A DNA stretch of 64,000 bases. Origin: Rhizobiaceae bacterium. Its GTDB lineage: Bacteria > Pseudomonadota > Alphaproteobacteria > Rhizobiales > Rhizobiaceae. The stretch lies in assembly GCA_023953905.1 (NCBI GenBank), contig JAMLJA010000006.1, positions 186,001-250,000 of the forward strand. The letters run 5' to 3'. The position numbers were made by a program, and so were the translations under genes. This document shows positions 24,632 to 32,821 of this stretch, piece by piece (position 1 is the stretch's first letter; each line of letters opens with the position of its first letter). The notes under the pieces were generated by a model that ran no database searches, was not told the DNA's origin, and worked only from the letters and a program-made list of their open reading frames with translations.

Positions 24632-25716
24632 TCTGCGGCTCCCCCGTCGACGCGCCGTCCAGTCGCGGCATCAAAGAACAGCAGGCCAGCCGGATCGAAG
24701 CTCACGCGACCCTCAGTGCCGGATCTGTTCGTCCTCTTGTCGACGCCCTGATAGACATTGTCGCCGACCGTGAAGGTGAAAAATCGTTCGCGCCCGACGG
24801 AAAACACGTCGTCCACCGGTATCGATCCCCCGCCCTGTGGGCCGTCGACCAGATGCACGTTCAGTGGCCTTACTCCAAGCTTCAGGGGTTTCCGGGACGA
24901 GAGTGCCCATTCAGGCAGATCATGATGGTCCACCGTGAGCGTTACATCGCTGTCACCCAGTCTCAAGCCTCCGGAGACCGGGACAAGATCGATCAGATTC
25001 ATGGACGGCGAGCCAATGAACTGGCCCGCGAAAATGTCGACGGGATCGAAGAAGATGCGGTCCGGCTCGGAAATCTGCACGATGCGGCTGTTGTTCATCA
25101 GCACGATACGATCGGCAAGGGACATGGCCTCGCGCTGATCGTGGGTGACGTAGATGGTGGTGACGCCAAGCTGTCTTTGCAGGTGGCCGAGTTCCCAGCG
25201 CATCTCCTCGCGGAACTGCTCATCGATGGCCGAAAGGGGCTCATCGAGCAGAAGCACCGCGGGATCGCGAATGACGGCGCGGGCAAGCGCCACTTTCTGG
25301 CGAGCGCCCGGTGGCAAGGCGGAGGGATAGCGGTCGAGTTCGTCGCCGAGCTTAAACACATCGGTGACCCAGTCGAGCTTGCGGGCAATCTCCGCGCGCG
25401 GAACGCCCCGCGCCTTCAGTGGAAAGACGATGTTCTCACGGATCTTCAAGTGCGGATAAAGAGACACGAACTGGAACACCATGGCGATGTTCCGTTCGCT
25501 GGCGGAAAGCTCGTTGACGCGCTTGCCGTCAAACAGCACATCTCCGCTGGTTGCATTAACAAGGCCGGCGATGCAGCGAAGCGTCGTGGTCTTGCCGCAT
25601 CCTGACGGGCCGAGATAGACGACGAACTCGCCATCCTTCACCGTCAGGCTGACATCGTCCACCGCCTTGAAGCCGGCGAAGTCGACAGTCAGGTTCTTGA
25701 GCGAGATTTCAGCCAT
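24628..25716 (-). CDS. ABC transporter ATP-binding protein 4 (degenerate signature motif)
   Basis: The protein has 362 residues. Walker A GPSGCGKT, Q-loop VFQFVSLYP, Walker B LLLDEPLSAID and H-loop VTHDQ are intact. The LSGGQ signature is replaced by LPPGA (SALPPGARQKVALARA; verified on the reverse strand of 25261-25320). The C-terminal half is a MalK-like regulatory domain. The stop overlaps ATPase 3. Together the pair predicts one consensus and one degenerate ATP site. Glycerol-type importers also use two different ATPases, so this may be a subfamily trait. Confidence 0.9.
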   Translation of the reverse strand: MAEISLKNLTVDFAGFKAVDDVSLTVKDGEFVVYLGPSGCGKTTTLRCIAGLVNATSGDVLFDGKRVNELSASERNIAMVFQFVSLYPHLKIRENIVFPLKARGVPRAEIARKLDWVTDVFKLGDELDRYPSALPPGARQKVALARAVIRDPAVLLLDEPLSAIDEQFREEMRWELGHLQRQLGVTTIYVTHDQREAMSLADRIVLMNNSRIVQISEPDRIFFDPVDIFAGQFIGSPSMNLIDLVPVSGGLRLGDSDVTLTVDHHDLPEWALSSRKPLKLGVRPLNVHLVDGPQGGGSIPVDDVFSVGRERFFTFTVGDNVYQGVDKRTNRSGTEGRVSFDPAGLLFFDAATGRRVDGGAAE

Positions 25717-26633
25717 CAGTATTTCTCGCCCATCTTCTGCAAGTGCCGGACAAGGATCATCGACAGGCCAATGATGATGACGAGCAGGATCACTGCCAGC
25801 GCGGATGCTTCGCCGGTGTAGAAGTAGCTGAAGGCGGTCTTTGCGACCGCGAAGGACACAGTCTCCGTGCTCGATCCGGGACCGCCACCCGTCAGCGCGA
25901 AGAACAGATCATACTGCTTGAAACTGTCGATAAGGCGCAGGATGAGCGCGATGAAAAGCACCGGCGCCGACATCGGCAGTGTGATCCGGAAGAAGCGGTA
26001 GGCTGGGCTGGCGCCATCGACTTCCGCCGCCTCGTATATTGTTTCGGGGATTCCACGGAACGCGGCCGTTGCCAGCAGAATGATGAAGGGCGTCCACATC
26101 CATGTGTCTGCCGCCGCAGCAGCCCAAAGCGCCGGCGTCGTCTGGCCGAGCCAGTCGATCTTCGAAAGGCCGACAGAGGACAGCAGGAAATTGACGATGC
26201 CCCATTCGGAATTCAGCATGTAGCGCCAGAGGAAGCCGACCACGACCGGCGACAGCATCATCGGCATCATCAGCAGCGTGAAAACGATGTCGCGGCCTCG
26301 AAAGTTCTTCTGGAGCTGATAGCCGACAAAGATTCCGATCAGCATCTGAAGAGCAACGCAGATGAACACGAACTTGCCGGTAAAGACAAAGCGTTCCCAG
26401 AGCGCGGGATCGGTGAGGAGGAACTCGTAGTTCTTCAGGCCGACAGGCTTCATTGTGGTCTGCCGCAGCGCGGAGAAATTGAAGAACGAATAGTAGACGA
26501 GTGAAAAGATGGGGTAGGCCACCATGAACAGCAGGATGGCGAGCGTCGGCGACAGGAAACCGAAGATCATCAACCTGCCCGAAGAGCGGCGCTTGAGTTC
26601 GGCCTGGCGCGCGGTGTGTCCGTGATCTGTCAT
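25716..26633 (-). CDS. ABC transporter permease, MalF-type
   Basis: The protein has 305 residues with six predicted membrane segments (first FGFLSPTLAILLFMVAYPIF). The EAA loop is YEAAEVDGASPAYRFFRITLPMSAP. ATG 26633 was chosen because the longer frame adds a non-hydrophobic sequence overlapping the other permease gene. It begins 5 bp after the upstream permease stop and shares one base with the ATPase 4 start. Confidence 0.9.
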   Translation of the reverse strand: MTDHGHTARQAELKRRSSGRLMIFGFLSPTLAILLFMVAYPIFSLVYYSFFNFSALRQTTMKPVGLKNYEFLLTDPALWERFVFTGKFVFICVALQMLIGIFVGYQLQKNFRGRDIVFTLLMMPMMLSPVVVGFLWRYMLNSEWGIVNFLLSSVGLSKIDWLGQTTPALWAAAAADTWMWTPFIILLATAAFRGIPETIYEAAEVDGASPAYRFFRITLPMSAPVLFIALILRLIDSFKQYDLFFALTGGGPGSSTETVSFAVAKTAFSYFYTGEASALAVILLVIIIGLSMILVRHLQKMGEKY

Positions 26634-26638
26634 GGTGA

Positions 26639-27511
26639 TCACCTGCGCCCCAGGACGCCGAAGGTCATGCCCATCAGAAGGTGTTTCCGGATAAGGTAGA
26701 AGAAGATCAGCACGGGAACGATAAGGACGACGCCTGCGGCGCAGATCTGCGTCCATTCGATGCCTGTGGCGCCCGAGGCCGCCGAAATCTTGACCGGCAG
26801 CGTCTTGGCCTGGGTCGTCGTCAGGATCGAGGCGAAGGCAAACTCGTTCCACGCAAAGATGAAGCAGAAGCCTGCGGTAGCCGCAATGCCGCCCCGGACC
26901 ATTGGCAAAACCAGCCGCGTGAATGCGTACATGCGCGTATAGCCGTTGACGATCGCAATCTGCTCGACCTCCTTAGGCACGCCATCGAAGAAGCCCTTCA
27001 TGATCCAGGTCGCGAGACCGACATTGGCGAAGATGGACACCAGGACCAATCCGAAGCGCGTGTCGGCCAGACCGAGACGCGCGAACATCAGGTGGTAGAA
27101 GACAAGAACCGCGACAGGCGGCAGCATGCGTGTCGACAGGACGAAGAACATGAAGTCGCCCTTGCCGATAAAGTTGAATCGCGAGCAGACATAGCCAGCC
27201 AATGTGCCGAAGAAGACGGCCAGTGTCGTTCCGCTGACGGAGACGATCACGCTGTTGACCAGAGAATCGAACACGCCAACCGCCGAGGCGCTGTCCTTGG
27301 CCGAGCCCACGCCGAACACGCTCTGGTAGCCGCTCAGGTCAGGTGTGAAGAACAGCTTGGGAGGCATGGAGAACAGGTCCATGCGGCTCTTGAGCGAGGA
27401 CAGGACGAGCCAGAAGATCGGCCCTATATTATAGAGCGTGTAGGCGATCAGAAGCGCAAAGATTATCCATCGCGTCGCTACGTCTATCGCCGAGGTGCGT
27501 GAGGCGTTCAT
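26639..27511 (-). CDS. ABC transporter permease, MalG-type
   Basis: The protein has 290 residues. Six membrane segments and an EAA loop are visible (VEQIAIVNGYTRMYAFTRLVLPM, with the first Ala-rich part diverged from EAA). The C-terminus HLLMGMTFGVLGRR is typical of MalG-like subunits (compare HLLRGMSFGAIRK in the first importer). It is the second gene of the leftward operon, separated from the binding-protein gene by a strong stem-loop. Confidence 0.9.
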   Translation of the reverse strand: MNASRTSAIDVATRWIIFALLIAYTLYNIGPIFWLVLSSLKSRMDLFSMPPKLFFTPDLSGYQSVFGVGSAKDSASAVGVFDSLVNSVIVSVSGTTLAVFFGTLAGYVCSRFNFIGKGDFMFFVLSTRMLPPVAVLVFYHLMFARLGLADTRFGLVLVSIFANVGLATWIMKGFFDGVPKEVEQIAIVNGYTRMYAFTRLVLPMVRGGIAATAGFCFIFAWNEFAFASILTTTQAKTLPVKISAASGATGIEWTQICAAGVVLIVPVLIFFYLIRKHLLMGMTFGVLGRR

Positions 27512-27583
27512 GAATTCTTCGTCCCGCTGCGGGCGCCGTCATGTCTCCGTCCACCAACAAATGTGAACCGGAGGCCGGATAGA

Positions 27584-27616
27584 ATGGACGCGTGGCGACA
27601 TCCGCCACGCGTCCAT
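27584..27616 (-). other. Strong intercistronic stem-loop between binding-protein and permease genes
   Basis: A perfect 14-bp inverted repeat (ATGGACGCGTGGCG at 27584-27597 and its complement at 27603-27616) has a 5-nt loop. No T-run follows in the transcribed direction, so it is more likely an mRNA-stabilising or processing hairpin protecting the upstream binding-protein message than a terminator. Confidence 0.7.
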
Positions 27617-27626
27617 AATCATTGAA

Positions 27627-29033
27627 CTACTTGATCGCAGTAACTTGATCCTGCCCGACGGGCGTGATCACCTGATCCGGCACTTCCGGGGTGCTGTCGC
27701 CACGCTTTATCTCGTAGCCTGCGCGCTCGAGCGTGCGCTCGTTTCTTTCCGCCGCATCCGAGAGAGCTTGCTCAACGCTTTTTGTCCCTGCCGCTGCTGC
27801 GGAGATTTCCTGCTGCAGTTCGTCGAGCAGGACGGGATATTCCGGCAGATGCCAATAGTCGTTGAGATAGGCAAGCGCCTCCGAGAACTGCCTGTTGTAG
27901 GAGTTCAGGCCCTGCCATTCCGGGTTCTCCAGAACCGTCTTCAGGCCGGTCTGGCACACGGCGGCGTAGCGCATCTGCTGTTCGGGCTGAAAATACCACT
28001 CCATGAACTTCGTCAGTTCCGGCAACTTTTTGGAGTATTTATTGATCCCCATGCCTTGACCGCCGACCGAGAACTGGCGACGGAACTTGCCATCGCGGCC
28101 AACTGCGCCCGGAAGCACCGCAAACCCGATCTTGTCAGCGAATTTGGATACCTTTGGATCGGCGTTGGATCCGTTGAAGTAGAACCACTGCATCGCCATG
28201 GCGACCTGGCCCTGCTGGATGGCGGTGTTGACCTCATCGAAACCCCAATTGGTGGAGCCGGGAGGGCCGAACTTGAACATGTCGACATAGGCCTTGACGC
28301 CGTCGATCGAGGCTGGCGAGTCGAGATAGCCTTTCACCTCGAAGGTCTCGGGATTGTAGAGTTCGCCGCCATAGGACCAAAGAAAGGAGTTCGAGGCGGT
28401 GGTGGCGAAATCATAGTCGCGTCCGCCCATTTGTGCCCAGCCGTACAAGCCCTGGTCAGGTCGCGTGAAGAACTCCGCAATCTCCTTGGCCTCCTGATAG
28501 GTCTGGGGGATCGTCAGATCGCGACCGTATTTCGACTTGAATGCCTCCTGCTCTTTCGGATCTTCGAAGAGGTCCTTGCGATAGGTCAGACCGTAAGCGT
28601 CCTGATTGGCCGGCAGGCCATAATACTCTCCCGATCCATCAGGGTACTCGCCGTAGCGCGACAGCGAGGCTGCTGGGAAAATGTCTGCCTTCAGATAGCT
28701 CGACTTGTCGAAAATATCGTTGATCTTGACCGCGTGCGAGGCGAATTCGGCGGTCGACTGGCTGTCCCACATGGCGAAGTCGAAAGCGTCGCCCTGTATC
28801 GCGAACTCCGACGCGATCTTGTCATGCCATTGAGGGCCGTAAGGGACCAGCGCAGGGACAATCTTGACCGATTTATCCGGATAATCCTTTGCAATGTCCA
28901 CCAGCGCGTCGGCGCAGGTGCCGGCATGCCAGACAAAGGTAAGCGTCGTGTCAGCCTTGGCTGCGGTCACCGACAAGGTCGCGCCGAGCGCGGCCGCCGA
29001 TGCCATGAGACGCAGTCGCGTTCTCGTGTTCAT
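27627..29033 (-). CDS. ABC transporter periplasmic solute-binding protein (family 1)
   Basis: The protein has 468 residues. The signal peptide is MNTRTRLRLMASAAALGATL with cleavage after AAKA before DTTLTF. The mature protein is a family 1 binding protein (FAMWDSQSTAEFASHA, YGLPANQDAYGLTYRKDLFEDP). ATG 29033 has GGAGG 5 nt upstream. Tryptophan-rich and aromatic segments suggest a polyol or carbohydrate ligand, but specificity cannot be read. It is the first gene of the leftward operon, transcribed divergently from the DeoR-type regulator. Confidence 0.92.
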   Translation of the reverse strand: MNTRTRLRLMASAAALGATLSVTAAKADTTLTFVWHAGTCADALVDIAKDYPDKSVKIVPALVPYGPQWHDKIASEFAIQGDAFDFAMWDSQSTAEFASHAVKINDIFDKSSYLKADIFPAASLSRYGEYPDGSGEYYGLPANQDAYGLTYRKDLFEDPKEQEAFKSKYGRDLTIPQTYQEAKEIAEFFTRPDQGLYGWAQMGGRDYDFATTASNSFLWSYGGELYNPETFEVKGYLDSPASIDGVKAYVDMFKFGPPGSTNWGFDEVNTAIQQGQVAMAMQWFYFNGSNADPKVSKFADKIGFAVLPGAVGRDGKFRRQFSVGGQGMGINKYSKKLPELTKFMEWYFQPEQQMRYAAVCQTGLKTVLENPEWQGLNSYNRQFSEALAYLNDYWHLPEYPVLLDELQQEISAAAAGTKSVEQALSDAAERNERTLERAGYEIKRGDSTPEVPDQVITPVGQDQVTAIK

Positions 29034-29321
29034 GAGTTCCTCCACATGGGTTCGAGCGTGGCGATCACCGTTTCTCCCGGACGCCATGACCCAAGGGAAA
29101 GCGTATTTCGCGATGTTATTTTTATCAAGAAAAAAGTGAATTACACCAAAACTTTGTTATCAGCCGTCGCGGAGACTGTTCGAAGAGCAGCAGTCGGGCG
29201 CGCCAAAATCTCATAACCTATTGATTCAACTATCGTACGAGAGGTGATATTTGTCATGCTGCCCGCACTCGGCCGCATGATGCACCGCAGCATCAGGCTG
29301 TGCGGAATGTGGAATTGCAAT

Positions 29322-29359
29322 TTAACATTTTGGTATGCGGGGTGCCGCCCAAATGTTAA
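29322..29359. promoter_or_regulatory. Inverted repeat upstream of the DeoR gene, candidate operator
   Basis: TTAACATTT (29322-29330) and AAATGTTAA (29351-29359) form a perfect 9-bp inverted repeat with 20 bp between the arms. It ends 9 bp before the regulator's ATG. The 335-bp divergent region also contains AT-rich stretches around 29105-29160 likely to hold the importer promoter. An autoregulatory or shared operator for the DeoR-type protein is plausible. Confidence 0.5.
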
Positions 29360-29368
29360 GAACGGCCG

Positions 29369-30160
29369 ATGGAGCAGTTTTTTACCCCCGCACCCGAATC
29401 GAAAGCCGACCGAAGGCGGGCGGAAATCCTGCGCATCCTCATGGAAGAGGGTGGATCGACCGTCATCAAGGATCTAGCTGGCCGACTTGAGGTCAGCCTC
29501 ATGACCGTCCATCGCGACCTCAACGATTTGCAGGAACAGGGTCTTGTGAGGCGCGTACGCGGATCGGTCTCGGCCGAAAAGACGATGCTGTTCGAAAGCA
29601 GCTACATCTATCGCAGTCGGCAGAAGGTTCAGGAGAAGAAGCGTCTGGCGCGTGCCGTCGTCGCGCATCTGTCGCCCGGAAACGCGATCATGTGGGACGA
29701 CAGTTCCACTACCTATCATCTGTGCGATTACATCGAAGAGGTGACGCCGGTGACCGTCATCACCAACTCGCTGCCGGTAATGGAGCGTTTGCACGATGTA
29801 GCTGAGGTCGATCTCATCGCACTTGGTGGCAAGTATCATCGCGGCTACCGCGGGTTCTTCGGAATGGCCTGCGAACGCGCCATTCGTGGCTATCATGTGG
29901 ATGTCGCCCTGCTATCCGCGACGACGATTCAGGGGATTTCCCTCTACACCCAGGACGAGCAGGTCGTGCGCACCAAACTTGCCATGATGGAAGTCGCACG
30001 CCGCAAGATCCTGCTGGTCGACGACAGCAAGTTCCATTTCACCGCACTCATGCACGTGGCCGAACTGACGGCGTTCGACATCATCCTGATCGGTGGACAG
30101 GTGGAGGGCGAGCATCTTCGACGTCTCGAGGATGCCGGAATCAATTATCAATTGGTTTAG
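29369..30160 (+). CDS. DeoR/GlpR-family transcriptional regulator
   Basis: The protein has 263 residues. The N-terminal DeoR HTH spans about residues 15-70 (IKDLAGRLEVSLMTVHRDLNDLQEQGLVRR). The C-terminal DeoRC sugar-phosphate sensor has MWDDSSTTYHL, VITNSLPVM, LALGGK-like IALGGKYH, and DDSKF. Such regulators respond to sugar phosphates. It probably represses the divergent transporter-DhaKL-LsrF operon and is relieved by a phosphorylated intermediate. Confidence 0.9.
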   Translation: MEQFFTPAPESKADRRRAEILRILMEEGGSTVIKDLAGRLEVSLMTVHRDLNDLQEQGLVRRVRGSVSAEKTMLFESSYIYRSRQKVQEKKRLARAVVAHLSPGNAIMWDDSSTTYHLCDYIEEVTPVTVITNSLPVMERLHDVAEVDLIALGGKYHRGYRGFFGMACERAIRGYHVDVALLSATTIQGISLYTQDEQVVRTKLAMMEVARRKILLVDDSKFHFTALMHVAELTAFDIILIGGQVEGEHLRRLEDAGINYQLV

Positions 30161-30432
30161 ACTGCAGCTTTCTCCATACCTATTCGCAGCCTTCTGTGTG
30201 AATGCGGTTGGAGGCAGGGTGGGCTTTCCATTTTCCCGCATAACTCCCCGCTTCATATTTGGAGATTTCGAAGCGCAGAATTAGATTTCTGTCTCTCCGT
30301 AAAGATTGGTCCAATGTATTTTTCGGAGAATCGCCTTATCAGGGTGCGCAGATTCCGTGAAATCCAGTCTAAACTTCTTGGCTTTTTGCTCTCGAAAAAG
30401 TAGACCGGAGGCATTTGGAGCACCGAGGAACT

Positions 30433-30876
30433 ATGTCAGAAAAGCTTTTAGAACTTACAGCCGAGATTGTGAGCGCGTATGTAAAGAATAATCGCATTCC
30501 CATGGGCGACCTGGGTGGCGTTGTTTCCGATGTCAGCGCTGCTTTGACGCGGCTCACCGAGCCGGCGGAGCCCGAGGTCGAAAAGCCGGTCCCTGCCGTC
30601 AATCCGAAGCGGTCGGTGTTTCCCGATCATATCATATGCCTCGACGACGGAAAGAAGTTCAAGTCGCTGAAGCGTCACCTGATGACAGCCTATGGGATGA
30701 CCCCCAACGAGTATCGTGAGAAATGGGACTTGGCGCCCGACTATCCGATGGTCGCGCCGAATTATGCAGCGCAGCGATCCGCACTCGCCAAGAAAATAGG
30801 TCTCGGGCGCATCAATCCGCCTGAACAGAAACCCACCAAAAAGCGCCCGCGCACCAAAAAATCACCGACGGCGTGA
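30433..30876 (+). CDS. MucR/Ros-family transcriptional regulator with altered zinc-ligand set
   Basis: The protein has 147 residues from ATG 30433 (GAGGAA site). The family core is present (DHIICLDDGKKFKSLKRHLM, then YPMVAPNYA and AKKIGLGR). Expected ligands align as Cys69, Asp72 in place of Cys, His82, and Ala86/Tyr87 where Ros has its last His. A normal Cys2His2 site is therefore absent. Zinc-independent folds have been described for some Mesorhizobium homologues. MucR-like proteins are global regulators binding AT-rich DNA; this could be one of several paralogues. Confidence 0.88.
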   Translation: MSEKLLELTAEIVSAYVKNNRIPMGDLGGVVSDVSAALTRLTEPAEPEVEKPVPAVNPKRSVFPDHIICLDDGKKFKSLKRHLMTAYGMTPNEYREKWDLAPDYPMVAPNYAAQRSALAKKIGLGRINPPEQKPTKKRPRTKKSPTA

Positions 30877-31007
30877 CTTTTTTTGGCTTAGGGTTTCTTT
30901 TAGGGGAACTGTTGTACGAGGTTTCTGTTGTGCTGGCGAAGATGTCAGGTGTCCAGGAGGGGCTGGGCGTAAAGCAAAACTGAAATATGTGCCGGAGGGC
31001 GCGATTC

Positions 31008-32048
31008 GTGACGTTAAAAGGCAAAAGCGATCTGGAGCAGATGCCACCGGATCTTGATGCCGATGCCCGACTGGCGGCGATTGTCGATTCGTCGTTCGAC
31101 GCTATCATAAGCAAGAATCTCGACAGTATAGTAACAACCTGGAACCACGCCGCAGAGCATCTCTTTGGCTACGTTGCCGAAGAAATGATCGGACGATCGA
31201 TCCGCATCCTCATCCCGGACGCGCTGCAAAGCGAAGAGGTAGAGATCATCGAACGCGTTCGGACCGGAGAGCGCATCGCCAGCTACGAAACGACGCGGCG
31301 GCACAAAAGTGGCCGCCTTATTGCCGTCTCGCTCACAGTCTCTCCCATTTTGAGCCGAAGCGGGGAGATAGTGGGGGCTTCCCAGATTGCGCGTGACATC
31401 ACCGAAACGCGTGAAAAAGAACGTCAGATCAAGATGCTGATGCGCGAGGTCAATCACCGCGTCAAGAATCAGTTCGCCGTGATTCTTTCGATGGTGAGGG
31501 AAACCAGCAAGCGCACGACCGATCCAGCAGAGTTTGAAGATCACATTCGGGCGCGAATCATGGCGCTGTCACGATCGCACGACCTTCTGGTGACGTCGGA
31601 GTGGTCCGGCACGAGCCTTTTTGATCTCGTTCAGGAACATTTGCGGCCATTTGGACATGAATCTCAGATCTCCATGTCAGGTCCACTGCTGACACTGCAG
31701 CCAAATGCCGTTCAGCACCTGGGAATGGCGTTTCACGAGCTTGGAACGAACTCATTCAAATACGGCGCGCTTTCGGGCGAAACAGGTCTCGTGAACGTCA
31801 CTTGGCGTCTGGTCGATAGGTCGGAAGGCGGGAAGAAGATGGAGCTTGTCTGGGAGGAGACGGCGCCAATCGCTGCCAACTCGACACCTGCGGTAATGCG
31901 CAATGGATTCGGCAGCGTTGTCCTGCAACGCGTTGCCCCGCAGTCGCTTTCTGGGAACGCTACGTTTGAGCGCGTGCCGGGACATTTGAAATGGGTGCTC
32001 ACAGCGCCTGCCGAAAACGCGATCGTCAAAGGTTCTCAGGAATTGTGA
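31008..32048 (+). CDS. PAS-domain HWE-family sensor histidine kinase
   Basis: The protein has about 346 residues. A PAS domain covers residues 22-135 (DAIISKNLDSIVTTWNHAAEHLFGY begins it). The phospho-acceptor box is REVNHRVKNQFAV (His150), the ATP-binding domain has HELGTNSFKYGALS, and LVWEE supplies the W-x-E of HWE kinases. GTG 31008 has GGAGGG upstream; ATG 30987 is possible but lacks a site. No response regulator is adjacent. It is soluble, with no membrane segment. The PAS lacks the LOV Cys motif. Confidence 0.88.
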   Translation: MTLKGKSDLEQMPPDLDADARLAAIVDSSFDAIISKNLDSIVTTWNHAAEHLFGYVAEEMIGRSIRILIPDALQSEEVEIIERVRTGERIASYETTRRHKSGRLIAVSLTVSPILSRSGEIVGASQIARDITETREKERQIKMLMREVNHRVKNQFAVILSMVRETSKRTTDPAEFEDHIRARIMALSRSHDLLVTSEWSGTSLFDLVQEHLRPFGHESQISMSGPLLTLQPNAVQHLGMAFHELGTNSFKYGALSGETGLVNVTWRLVDRSEGGKKMELVWEETAPIAANSTPAVMRNGFGSVVLQRVAPQSLSGNATFERVPGHLKWVLTAPAENAIVKGSQEL

Positions 32049-32069
32049 GAGGTTGCGCCGGGAAGGACC

Positions 32070-32663
32070 TCAGCTTGAGGCGAGGGCCTTTTCGATCGCT
32101 GGCATGAGATCATCCCGTATTGCGTCGGGCGACAAAGGGCCGACGTGACGATGCAGGATTTTCCCGTCTCGACCGACGACGTATGTTTCCGGCACGCCAT
32201 AGACACCCCAGTTGATTGCCGCACGCCCTGCGTGGTCCACTCCTATTGCCGTGTAGGGATTGCCGAGCTCCCCCAGAAAGCGCCGCGCATTTTCCGGCTT
32301 GTCCTTATAGTTCAAGCCGGCAATCGAGAAGCGCTTGTCCTGTGATAGTCTTATCAACATGGGGTGCTCCTCGCGGCAGGGCGCGCACCACGACGCCCAG
32401 ACATTGACAAGCGTCACCTTGCCCGCAAAATCCGCCGATGAAAGGCCCGGCAGATTCAGACCCTCCAGGGGAGGCAGATCCGTCTGTGGCGCCGGTGACC
32501 CGATCAACGCTGAAGGTACGACAGAGGCGTCGCGACCCGACAGAAGTTGAGCCAAGAACAGAATCGCAAGCCCGGCGAAGACCAGAAATGGAATAAGCAC
32601 CAGCAGCGTGCGCTTTTGCTTTGGGCCAGCGCCGGTCGGTAGCGTCTCAGGGGCTGCGTTCAT
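32070..32663 (-). CDS. ccmG: Cytochrome c maturation thiol:disulfide interchange protein CcmG/DsbE
   Basis: The protein has 197 residues. One N-terminal membrane anchor (LLVLIPFLVFAGLAILFLAQL) precedes a periplasmic thioredoxin fold with WASWCAPCREEHP. It reduces apocytochrome c before haem attachment. Its start overlaps the ccmD stop, ending the ccmABCDG set. Confidence 0.94.
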   Translation of the reverse strand: MNAAPETLPTGAGPKQKRTLLVLIPFLVFAGLAILFLAQLLSGRDASVVPSALIGSPAPQTDLPPLEGLNLPGLSSADFAGKVTLVNVWASWCAPCREEHPMLIRLSQDKRFSIAGLNYKDKPENARRFLGELGNPYTAIGVDHAGRAAINWGVYGVPETYVVGRDGKILHRHVGPLSPDAIRDDLMPAIEKALASS

Positions 32664-32821
32664 TTGGTTGCGTCCGAGCGGCGCCTTATGCCACGCGCCT
32701 CAAGTTCGGAAAGTTCGCGTTTTCTGAAGCGATAGTCCTGCACGATCCAACCGATCATCAAGACGAAAGCGAGTGCGGATAGCCCGTAGGCCGCCGTGAC
32801 ATACCAGCCGTGCGCGCTCAT
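32660..32821 (-). CDS. ccmD: Haem exporter protein CcmD
   Basis: A 53-codon gene starts at ATG 32821, which overlaps the ccmC stop (ATGA), and ends overlapping the ccmG start. The translation begins MSAHGWYVTAAYGLSALAF, has one membrane helix, and ends in a charged helix with RFRKRELSELEARG. These are classic CcmD features: it helps release holo-CcmE from the CcmABC complex. It is below usual ORF length cut-offs. Confidence 0.92.
   Translation of the reverse strand: MSAHGWYVTAAYGLSALAFVLMIGWIVQDYRFRKRELSELEARGIRRRSDATK

Noticed and set aside
19964..29033. Reading the second cluster as a simple glycerol (Glp) uptake operon
   Set aside because: The dual-ATPase layout and small membrane protein fit, but there is no GlpK or GlpD, and LsrF has no role in glycerol use.
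19964..29033. Calling the cluster a canonical Lsr (AI-2) system
   Set aside because: LsrK, LsrG, LsrR and the LsrACDB transporter are missing; only lsrF is shared.
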